Shown here piece by piece: positions 7,801 through 19,800 of a stretch of 64,000 nucleotides of DNA. Numbering within the stretch: position 1 is the first letter of the stretch; each line of letters opens with the position of its first letter. Below the pieces are notes generated by a model that was not told the DNA's origin, made no database searches, and saw nothing but the letters and a program-made list of their open reading frames with translations. Source of the stretch: Nocardia jinanensis (GTDB lineage Bacteria > Actinomycetota > Actinomycetes > Mycobacteriales > Mycobacteriaceae); the NCBI RefSeq assembly GCF_014645735.1, contig NZ_BMMH01000005.1, forward strand, positions 388,614-452,613, written 5' to 3'. The position numbers and the translations under genes are program-made.

Positions 7801-10800
7801 CAGCCTGATTGAACAGCGGAAGATTCGCGACGTCGGCCGGGTTGCCGCCCGTCCAGAAACTCTGCCGCAACCACCGGTCATACCGCGTGCCGGCCAGCGC
7901 TGCCATCGCCTGCTGGGCGGCCTCTGCCGGGATCGGGTCCACCAGCAGGCGGTATGCCGGGCTCGACTCCATCCCCCTCCCTTGCAGCACCGTGGCGACA
8001 CCGGCGCACACATGGCGGAACACCATTCGATCGACTACGTCCCGAGCTATCGCGCGCAGCCATGCCTCGACATCCCGCACAGGCGCAGCGGGCCCCTCCG
8101 GATCGAAAGCGAGATCGAAGACCCCCCGCAGGACCTGCCCGACCAGCTCCCGCCGATCGGGTCGGTCCGCCATCGCCCCGGCGGAGACCCGCATAGCGAT
8201 ATCGCGGGAGAACCGTTGCCACAGTTGTTCTCTTGCCGTCTCGTCGCCGGCACGCGCAGCCGACAAGAGCGCCAGTGGTCCCGCAGCGGCAGCGGCCGCT
8301 CGGTGCGCTTCGTGATCGTTCGATCCAGAACCCGGGTCCTCGGACCGTGGCCTCGCACCGATGCTGTCGGAGCGCGGAAGCCCTGTGGACTGGTCGGGCA
8401 ATGATGCGGTGGGTGCGTCGCCAGGTGTGCCGCTCTTCGCTCGGCTCCAGGGCGACTGGACCGCCGGATCGGGTGTTTGTCCCCGGTTCGTCGTCCGCGG
8501 CTGGTCCGCTGCCGGCGACAACGGCGCGGTAGGACCGGTAACCGTACCCGGCCGGGAGGTGTTGCCGTCCTGCCGCGGTGCCGGTGCCGGCTCGTTCGGT
8601 ACCGAGGTCTTCCCGGCTCGCGTCGGCGCGGCGGCGTTCTTGCTCTTGTGGGCACGCTCCTCGGCATGCAGTGCGGCCAGGCGGCTTCGGTCGGAATCCC
8701 CGACCTTGCGCCGCGCATCGGCCAATACTCGTCGTACCTCGTGCGCGGACATGCCGGATTCGGCGGCGATCTCGGTATGGGTTCGCCCTTGCCGCACCTG
8801 TCGCAGGACCGCTGCCTCCGTCGGGGACAAGCGCTGTGCGAGCGTCTCGTCGCGGCTGCGTCCGGCGGTCGTATCGGATATCGATGCGGCGAGCCGGGCG
8901 AGAGCTTCCTTGTCGAACGTATCGAGCGCGCCCACGATTCGCGGCATGGCCGTGACCAGAGTGGGCGACCCGATATCGGGCAACGCACGATTGACATGCT
9001 TATCGACCGTACGGGACGAGATGCCGAACATCGTCGCGATCTCGCCTCTGGTGCGTCCGCGCGACAAATGCGCGAGGACGACGATCTGGCGTGGCGTCAG
9101 CCGCTTGCCGAGGTCGGCCAGTGGCGATCGTGGCTGCACCAAGCCGCGACGCGTGGCTTCGGCGGCGATCAGATAGCGCTTGTTCGCGATACCGAGCGCC
9201 GAGGCCACCTCCCCGACATACTTCGATGCCTGCTGCCCACGCAGTGCCTCGGTGATCCGCGCATTGTCCCACCCGTCGGTGATCCACCGCAGTACCCGCA
9301 GGTGGTCCTCGCTCAATTGCGGTTCGTCAGCGGCATTTCGGCTCGAATCCTGAGGGGACCCGATGGCCCACCGCGATTCCGCGGGCCCATGGCGGGGTCG
9401 ATATCCGATGGGGTTGTCGTCTTGCCTGCCGCGATCCGACGGACTCGTTGGCGCGGGCTGGGGAATCGACTTTCCCTGGGACTGGTCGCGCCGGGCGGGT
9501 GGATCGGTGTTCTCATCGGAATCCGATTGGGGACGTGCGGTCTCGTCTACAGAATCTGCCGCAGTCGGCATCACCTCGGTAGCAATCGGGGCGTCATGTG
9601 GCTGATATCTCGGGTTGGGGCGCCAGTACTGCCGCAGCTCGTCGGCGAGCGCTGCGAAATCCCCTTGCCATATCTCGGCAGGAATCTCGAAGCAACCCAC
9701 GATCCGCTCGCTTCGGAGCCCCCCCGGCCAATGCACGGCGACGACGCCGTCGAACTCGTCGACCACCCCGAACCCACCGGGCGCATCTATGACGAAAATC
9801 TGGTGGACGACCGACCACTGCGACGTGCGGTCGTTCATCTTCACCGATTCGCCATAGTCGGCGGCCCGGTTTACACGGACCGTTGTGTAGACAACCCTGC
9901 CGTCGCGCTGCTGCAGCGGAACGAAGCCCTCTGCCAACGCAACGGTGTGGGGTCGTTCGTCGCCACGGAACAACAGCCCGCCGCCGGTGCGCCAACCCGA
10001 GCGCGGATAATCGGTCGCGATGACTTCCCATCTCCGCCGGATCGCGGCGAGGTCGATGTCGGTGGCGGCGGCCGCGGCAAGCAACTCGTCATCGTGCACC
10101 TGCGCTACCGGCTGCCATTGCACCGGTGCTGACGAAGCGCTCGAGACCAGTTCCACCACCTGTGCGGCGTCGAACGGGTCCAGCGGGACGTTGGTCGGCG
10201 CGCTGCCGATGGGGTCGTCGGAACCCGGATGGATGGGCGCCTGCAGCGGCCCGCCCGTGTTGTCGGTGTGATCACTCGATCCGAACCGGTCGGCGGCCCG
10301 TGCCCGTATCCATCCGGGGCGGTCCGCCCCATGCGGATCGCGGACCTCTGCGCGGTCGCCGCGTCCGACGAGTACCCAGCCGATATTGTCCAGGCCGCGA
10401 GCGGGGACCCGGCCCGGCCAATCGCGCCAGAGGTAGTACGAGGCATGCGGTTTGAACAGGTTGCGGTCGAGCCGATCCGAGAAGCCCATCGCGAACTTGC
10501 GCCCGGCCGGGACCTCCGTGGTCAGCACCGTGGCGCCGAACGCCGCCGCAGTCGGCGCCAACCCCAGACCGACTCCGAGCTTCCTCCGATCCGCGTAAGG
10601 CGCATCATTTCCCAGCTGGGCGACGGGATCGTCCGGATCGCCCAGCACCCACACCGGCGCACCGAAATCATCGGCGTGTTCGATGCCCCAGCCGATTCCC
10701 GGGGAGCCGGTGAGGATCACCTGATCGATAATCCCGGCCAGGCGCCGGCCCTGCCCCGCATAGCAGGTGGTGGTGGAACCGTAACTGTGCCCGACCACGT

Positions 10801-13800
10801 TGAACAACCGCGGCAGCGGTACGTGACCGGGACGGCGGGCGTAATGCGCGCGAGTGGCGTGGATACCGGCGGTGTCACAGGCCAGGATGTCACCACCTTC
10901 CGCGGCCTTGCGCGGGACGGCTACCGAGGCATCGGTGGGGCAGTGATAGCCGATATGGGCTACCGTCGCCACCGGCGCGCCGTCGGCGCGCAGTGCGGCG
11001 ATCTCGTTGAGGCTCAACGCATACCCCGAACGGTTGTACAGCACCGCCGTGGTCGCACCGAAACCGTTGGCGATCATGTTCACGATCTCGGCATTGTCCA
11101 GATCGCCGATGGCGATGATCACGCGGCCGTTCTCGCCGTGCGCGGCCGGGTCGAACGCCACCAGCTGAACCTTCGGCCGGCCGGTCAGCCCCGCGGCCTT
11201 CGCCTCGATCCGCGGCAGCTGGCTTCGAAGGCGAAGCAGATTGGCCAGTTCGGCCCGCTGGGCCGCTGTGAGGCTGGTGCGGAGGCGCCGGCGCGTGCCG
11301 GGCCGTCGCTCCAGGAACTGCTCGATCCGCTGGTCGATCGCCAGCCGATTAGCCTTGTCGCGCACCGTATAGGGAATGCCATCAGCATTGCCGATATACC
11401 AGGAATGGGCTTGGAACACCTCGTACTGCGCATCCGAAAGGTCGAGCTCTCGCTGCAACTGCGGCAGCCCGGTCCGCTGCGGAGCCCCGTCGCCCAGCGA
11501 CTCCCACCACTGCGCCACCTTCTCGGTGTGCGCCGTGGACGCACCGGTCACATCGTCGGGGTTCACCGTCTGGACCAATGTCTGCTCGGTGGCATCCGCG
11601 CCGAAGTATGCGGCCAGCTGGGGGATGGGGTGGGGGTTGTCGGTCGACGGGCCGGCCGTGGGCTCTGCCTGCCCGGTAATACCCGTGCTCTGCGCATCCG
11701 CCACCTGCTGGTTGGTTCGCGACCACGGAGAGCGCCGCGGTCTCGCGCCGATGGCGGGATCGGTGGGGTCGTCGGGGGATGACGATGGGAATGCCGTGGT
11801 GGGCTGGTTCGCCGGCGCGGCGAGCGAGCCGTCGGACAGCTCTTCGACCATGATCCGACCGGACAGATCGATGTGCAATCGGCGCACTACGGCGGGGCCG
11901 CCCTGCCGGCGGATACTCGCCGCCTGCTCGGTCGCGGCCGCGTAATCCTCAGCACGGGTGAATATTTCGACAAGATCGCCGCGGCGTAGCACACCGTTCG
12001 GCGACCGGGTGATCTCCGCGATCGCCAACTGTTCCGCCCGGGCCAGGGCCTGCCGCAGTTCTGCGGCTGTCAACACCTCCTCTTCGTTGATCCGCCGCTC
12101 GAGCCGGCGCAGATCCGATGTGGCGACCTCGGTCCCGGTATTCCGCGGCTCGCTGAGACTCAGCGCATCCGCGCCGCCCTCGGCGATCAGCTCGTCCCGA
12201 ACTATCCGCAGCCGCCGTATGCGCTCGTGGGCCGAATCGCCCACGCTCTGAATCTGTCGTGCCAATTCGCCGGTCGGGACATGAGCATATTCGGTGAAAG
12301 ACGCCCTGGACGGAGTACCGGCCGAGCCGGAGGAGTCAGGGTCGACGCCGAAGAACAGTCCGCGCTGCCGATCGACCAGATGCGCGAACGCGTCCATCGT
12401 GAAAGCCACACCGTCGGGGACCTTGAACGATCCCGGTCGGGCGCGCGCTTCGTGCGTGACGTGGCTCGCCTCGTCGTCGGGTGCGCCGGTCGGGTCGGTT
12501 ATCCGATTTGTGAACAGTGCCCACACCGACCGGTTGTCGCTGTCCACCTCGACCGTGACTTCGGTGAAGCCGAGGTGGCGTGCCATCTTTCCGGTCCAGG
12601 TACCGAATGCCGCCTCCTGCGGCGAATGACCCTGTTGTAGAAGTTGATCGAACGTATTCAGGTTGCCGTGCAAGACCTCGTTCGGTTCCCACTGGCCTGC
12701 TATTCGGCGAACATGGTGACCGATCGCCGCCCACATATCGTCGAACATCTGATGGCCCGGTGGCGTGTGCTCGGAGCGCAGCACTGTCGATCGCAGGGTT
12801 CCGTCGGGCTCGACAGAGGCGCGGATACCTTGCAACGGCGCAGCGGGGTCCGTGGAGTCCGTTATCGACGGTGCGTTATAGGAGTTGTAATACCGCGCCA
12901 GCGGTGCCTTGGCCAGGGTCTGGCGAATTCGCAGCTGGGTCGCGGTGAACCAAGGTTGCGCGCCCAGTGCTGCCAACTGCGGTTGCAGAGCCAGGAACTT
13001 GCCGAGAAAGCTCTCGACTTCCGCCTGCACCATACTGCCGCCGAGGAATACGACTCGACCGTTCTTGCTGAAACGGAAACGCCTGGCCAGCGGGCCGAGT
13101 ATCGACCGAATACCCTCCGGCGCCACCAGTGCGGCGTTTCGGGCAGGAGCGGGTACCTTCAGCCCCCTGTCGGCGGCGTCGAGCTGCTGGGCAAGCACGC
13201 GCACCGCCCGTCGAAGCAGCTGCTTGGTCGCACCCACGCTGCGTGGTTGGTCGAGCGATGCGGCGATCTGCGGAATCGCCATATCCTGTACGAAGCGGAG
13301 TTTCAGCGCCTGCCGGTGATGTGGATTGTCCAACTGCTCGATCGTCGCGGTGAGTGCGTCGATGGCAGTGGTGTCGCCGGTGCCCGCGGCCGCCCTGCCG
13401 TGCTGGAATGCCGCGGTCACCTTCAACAATGCCAGCGGGTCCGCCGTCGGTCGCCGAGTGCGCGCGGGTTCGGGCTCCGGTTCGGTGTCGGCGACGGCCT
13501 CGACTATCGGTGCGCCGGCGATCGACAGCGCACCACGGGATTCCAGAGTGTGCACGGTGTCCACTCCGACTCCCATGGTCCTTGCGGTTGCCCGGACCGA
13601 CAGGCCGTTGCGATGCCGCAGTACGAGGCAACGCTGCTGATCGGGTCGGCTTCGGGCGAGCCGGTCGAGCCGTCCTTCCAGTTCGGCCGGGCTCAACCCG
13701 GCCAGCTGCTGCCCGAGCGGTCCGGACCGCACCTCGTCGCGCAGGGCGGTCCGTATACCTTGTCGGAAGCGGGCAAATCGCAGGTATTCGTGAATTCTGG

Positions 13801-16800
13801 CCCCGGCGATCGCCGCGACGATATGCGCATCGGTCGGTGGTCCGGAGGTGAGAATCTGTCCGGCCGCCACCATGATGTCCTCGGCGATCTCATCGAGGAG
13901 CCGGCCCCTTCCCGCTGCAGTGAGCGTCAGCTTGCCGAGGTCGATCTGATTGTCGACGGCGGTTGCGGCCTGCTGTCGGATGCTGTCACCGAAGCGGGTT
14001 CGCATATCGGCGCTCGCCGGTGAGGCCGCTTCGGGGCCGTCGGATACCGGCCTGTCGGCCTGCGTGACTGTGTTGGCCGACCATCGTGCGCCGGCCGGTC
14101 GAGGGTAAGCGGCTTGCGCGTCGTCGGGTAGTTCGCTGCGCGTGGGTCTGGCACCGATGTGGCGCGACCGATTGGGTCGTGGCTGCTCTCGGGCGGGAGA
14201 TGGTGTGGCGGTGTCGTCGCGATCGCCAGGCGTCCTGTCCGGTCGCGCGCCGATCGCATCGTCGGACCCCGCGACGGCTGCGAAAGCGGCGTCATCCGAC
14301 CAGGCGATCCCCGATGCGCTGATCCACTGGGTGAGTACGTCGTGCACGGCACGAAATGCCGGGATGGTTCGCGCGGGTTCAGGGCCGGGATCGAACCGAC
14401 CATAATGGGCGGTCGCGGGTCCGCCGCCCCGCCCGATCTCGATCGTCACCTCCGCGGGTTCGCCGAGAACGGGATGGATGATCGCGTCGATAGACATTCC
14501 GCCCTCGGGCGGAAATTCGACGGTTTCGACCTCGAACCAGAATTCTTCATTGCCGCCTCGAAGGTGCTGCGCTACCTTATTTTCGAGCGCGGGTAGATCC
14601 AGGGCGGTGACGGAGGCTCTGGTGAATGTTTCTACAGAGCTCTCTTCTGTGTTCTCGGGCGGATTTTGCCACGCGCCCCCGATATGTTCATCGTCGGACT
14701 GTATGAATATATTCGACAAATCGAAGTTCCGGCTCAGGCGGTGTCGCGCTTGGGCCCAGAATCTCGGAGTCTTGGTCGCATGGGCAAGGATCATGCCGCT
14801 GAAGAATCCGATCATTTCCGGCCTTCCGTCGACTAGGTGCCAGAATCCTCCACCTGCGACGATGCTCGGTCCTTCGATTCTTTGGTGTATTCGCTTTTCG
14901 TTTTCATCGGCATGAGTTGACATGTAAGAGTGCAGAAGAATTGGATGTTCGGCGCTGCCGTCCTTCGTGGTGACAATTTTACCGCTGCGTAGTATGAGGA
15001 AACAATGCTGTCCGCGTCCGGTTGTTAATTTCTTTTTGTCCGGTCCGATGAATGAGCCGTCATCGTCCTCGTCGAGGACGATGACCTCAACCCGCCTTCT
15101 CCTCCAGAATTCATCGACTTCAGGATGATATTGTCTAGAGATTTCTGCGCCGTCGTATTCCGTTCTACTCGGCCGCGCGCCGATCCGCCCGGTGGTCCGG
15201 TCCGGTCTCGCGCCGATCGCGTCGGCGGGTCCCTCGAGCAGGACTGCGGTGAGATTGTCGTTGGTCTGCTTCGCGGCGATCGCACCCTGGATGAAAGCCT
15301 GGGCGGCGCCGAGTAGTGTGCCGGACCGAGTGAAGTGTCGGGCGACTGTTTCGGCGATCGATTCCGCCGTGGTGCGGGGATTCGACGGACTGCCGGCGAG
15401 ATGTTTGATCGGTCCGTCGGTGAACAGGCCCACGATTCCGGGGCCGGTGGGTTCGAATACCTGCGGCTGCGGTGGTTGCCACTCCCGCTGCCAGCCATTA
15501 CCGAGACCGGTGAGTGGTTTGTCGGCCTCGGGCCGGCCCATGGCTTCGCGTTCGGTGATGCCGAACATCTCCATGTACTGCGGGACATAGGTGTCGGGCT
15601 CGGCGAGCTCCCGGGATGCGCTGTCGTCCAGGCTGATCCACATCACGCGGGCGTCGCCGCGCGAGTCGGTGATGACCTGGGTAGGGGTAACCAGTGCCAC
15701 CACGATGGTCGCTTTGGGGGAGTCCGCGTCGCTGGTCGCGGCGAATTCTTCGGTGGCGATCAGATCCAGCACCGCCTGCTGGGCGGCCTCGACCGCCTCG
15801 GTGACCACTGCGACCGGATCCCATCCGGCGCCCGCTTCGGCCGCCGCCGCTCGCCGCGCCAGCACCTCGGCCGCCGCCTCCGATCCCACCTGTGCCGCGA
15901 GCTCCGCGCCTGTCGAATGGGAGACACCATCGGTCACAATCGCGAGGGTCATCCGCTCACCCGACACGGTCGCGGTCGCGATGGCGAAGGCATCCTGATT
16001 ACGCCGGTGACGTTGATCTGCCGATTTGCCGCCGATATCGGTGACACCGGCGGCATGGCCCAGATCCACCTCTCGGTGGGCGCGACCATCGGTGCGCTGG
16101 GGCGTCGCGGCCGGATCGGCGGTGGGCATCGACTCTGCCGGGGCGGTGACGGACGACGCGCGCGCATCCGTCACGGTGCTGGGTTGTTCCGTATCGACCG
16201 GCCCGCGAGGATCAGTGGGGATCAGAAGCCGGTCAAGTTCACCGACAGCGGCTAGGGCGGCTCGATGGCGTATTACGGCGGCTGCGGCCCGCTGCTCCAG
16301 CTCGGTCGATCGGTCTGCGCTACCGGTCGCCTCCCGCATCAGCCAGGATTGCAGGGCTGCCAGATCGAGGGGGCGTGGGTCCGGGTCGCGGGGGTTGGTG
16401 TCGATCAGCGATCGGTATTGCTGGGAACGATCCTTCGGTGACGAGTGCTCCAGCACGGTGATGAGCGCATCGAGCCAATCGATCTGTTTCACCAGCGATT
16501 CGTACTGCCGGGCCGACCGCGCGAATTCGTGTTCATCGGTGTCGTCGACCTCATCCACATACTGGCCCGCGTCCCGCATGTGCTCGAACAATGCGGCGTA
16601 CACCAGGTGCACCTGACCGACGACCGCGCCGCCGAGACGGGCGAGCATGCGGACGGCTTCGTCGTGGCGGGCGGTGTCGCGGGCCGCGGCCTCCACCGTG
16701 GCCACAATCGAACTGACGGTGGAAAGTGCCGATTGCCAGCGGGCTTCGGCGTCGGCATCGGCGCGGGTGCGCGCCATCGCGGCGGCGGCGCTCTCCATCT

Positions 16801-19800
16801 CCTCGACCGCGTTCGCGAACTCGGTCAACTGCCGGATCCGCTCGGTCGCGGGCGTATTCGCCTGCTCGGCCGCCCGCAGTTCCGCGAGGTGTGTTCGGAT
16901 ATGGGCGACCGGAACCGCGGCGGCCGACGGATCGTTGTTCGGTGACGGTCGACGTGCCGCGTCCTCCGATGGCCTGCTGCCGATGCTGTCGGATGCGGCA
17001 CCGGGCTGATCCTCGTCGTCCTGGTTCGCTTCGGTGGGTCGGGTGAAGACAGTGCGGAGCACCGCACTCACTTCCAAGGTCAGTTGCTGGAAAGTTTCCT
17101 TCGAGATGTTCAGTTGTGCTTCGACCTCGCCAGGCGAAAGCCCCTGTATGAGCGCGCCCACCACGAGTTCGGCGGTAGCCGGGTCGGGCAAGTTCTGCAG
17201 CGCCGCACGTACCGTGGTGGTGAACTCCACGTCGGCGGTGGCGAGAGTCGGGTCGGCCACTTCCAGCGGGCGACCTTGCCTGGCCTGGTTGGCATTGAGC
17301 GATACGGTCTTTCCGGTTATGAGCTGCTGAGCATTTCTGACCTCGGCGGGCGTGAGATCCAGTGCCTCGGCCATCTGGTCGACGTCCGGGCGGCTACCGG
17401 TCTGGGCGACATGGCGATTGAAGAAGGTGTAGACGCGGACGACCTGCAACCGCGTCGGCCTGTCGAGGTTGGGGAACCTCGATTCGAAATAGGAACTCAG
17501 CATCGCGCCGCGTGCACTGCGCCAAGCGTGGGCAGCGAACGGCGGTCCACCTGGCACATGATTGCGGATTGCGCCGAATAACGATTCTCGGAACCGCTGG
17601 GTGAGATCGTCCGCGGATTCCTGGCGAGAATACCAGCGTCGAGCGGCGGCGATGGCGATCCAGTCGAACTGCTCGAAAATCGAGTTTCTGATCCGGGTCT
17701 CGTCCGAGGACCCGACAGGAGTGTCTATCAGTTGCCAGAACAGCGCGTCTTCCGGTCTTTCCTCCGAATCTCCGGGAACCGAGAACTGCTCGATCGCCTC
17801 GCGGAGCGCCTCGCTGGGCATCCCGATCGAATCGCGCAGTCTCCTAAGGAAGTCGAGCGTTGCCCGACCACCGTTTTCGACGTCGGCGACCGTGCGTGGA
17901 TGACGTTCCATGCGAGTCGCGAGGTCCTTCTTGGTCAGCCCGTGATGGCGCCGGACCGCCGTAACCCATTTTGCGACCGATGTGCGATCCCGCGCGCGAG
18001 GTAGCGACGTGCCGAAGTAATCCTGCAGTTCGGGAGCAAAGCGGAGAACGGCCTGCTGCATGGTCTCGATGGGAATACCCAGCGCCGCACGCAGGTCGCG
18101 GAGGAGCCGAGGGCCGATCGGCCGATTGGTTGCCTCCGCGTCCCATATTGCGACGCGATGGTCATTTATCCGGTCTGCCAGTTCCTGCCGACTCCAGCCG
18201 AAACGCTCGCGGTTGGCACGGAGCCAGTCGCCCAGGGTACCGAACGACGGGTCGGCGGGGTCGGGCACCGTGAATCGCCGCTGTGCGATTTCGATAATCT
18301 GTTCGGGAATGCCGAGTACATCGGCAATATGCCGCGACAACTCGTCAGGCAGGCTTTCGCTGTGCTCCGCTCGCAACACACGTAGTCGGGTGAGGCTGGC
18401 GCGATCGGCCAATTCTTGTTGTGTCCAAGTTCGATGATGACGAACGGCCGCCAGCCAATCTCCGATCGTCTCGAACCGCAGGTCTCTCGGATCAGGGGCG
18501 GCGGCGCTGAAAGCGTCTGCGAGATGCGGCGCGAGTCGAAGTGTGGCCGCGTGGAGCGTGGCTCGCGGGATTCTGAGTGCCTTTCCGAAGTCCCGCAGAT
18601 GGTTCCGCGTGACCGCGATGTCTCTCTCTGCTTTCAAGACCGCTTCATCACCCCGGCCCATCCGAGCGCCGAGGGCTTTCTGTGTCCACTGGTGATGTTC
18701 GCGCACCGCACGTAGCCAGTCACCCAACGTTCGGAATTCCGGCTCGGTCGGGTCCGGTATCGACTCCCTGAAATGATCTGCCAGGGGAAGGTCGAAATAG
18801 AGGGCCGCGGACAAGATCTCGGCGTCCGGAGTACCGAGCGCATCGATCACGTCGCGCAGGTAACCGAGACCTGGCCGGCGGCGGCCGTTTTCCACCATGG
18901 ACACCGCCGTTCGATGGCGATCCATAAGGGCGCCGAGTTGTGCCTGATCCAGATCGTGGCGTTCCCGGACGGCTCTGAGCCAGTCACCGATCGACTCGAA
19001 CTCCAGCGGATCAGGCGTCGTGAAGCGCCGCTCAGCAAGCCGAAGTGTCTCATCGGGCACGGAGAAGGCGGCGGCGAACGCGCGCAGATAGTCCTGCGTT
19101 ACAGTGCCGCCCGCCTCGACCTCTCGTACGGTGCCGACCCATACACCCATCCGGTCGGCGAGTTGTCCTGTCGTCCAGTCGTGTTGCTTCCGCACGGCCG
19201 TCAACCACATGTTCAACGTCCGGTATCGGGTGTCGGTCGGTTCCGGCAGCGAATCGGCCAGGTAGTCCACCAGTTCGGGCGCGAAACGAACAGCAGCAGC
19301 GCGCAGAACACCGGTCGGTAGTTCGTACGCGGTGCCCACTGCACGCAGATGGTTGGCGGTTATTCGTTGCTGCCCCTTCTCCGTCCTGCGAAGGGTTGTA
19401 GCATCCACCCCGATCCGGCCCGCGGCCTCCTTCGCCGTCCACCCATGGAGTTCGCGCAGCGCGACAAGCCACTCGCCGGTAGTCCGGAATCGGTCGTCGG
19501 TCGGTTGCGGGACCGAATCACCGAAAAAATTCACGAGCCGAGGCTCGAGGCGAGCGACGGCGGAAGTCAAAACTCGTTCCGGAATACCGACGACCGCAGC
19601 ATATTCCCGCAGGTAGTCGACAGTAACGCGTTTTCGGCCGAGTTCGACGCTCGCAACGCCGGATTTACTACGGCCCATCCGAGCCGCAAGGTCTGCTCGG
19701 CTCAGACCACGGCTTTCACGGTCGGCGATGAGCCAGTCGGTGATCGATTCGAAACCGCTGTCCGCCGGGTCCACCCATTCCCGGGTCGATGCGCCGGAAT

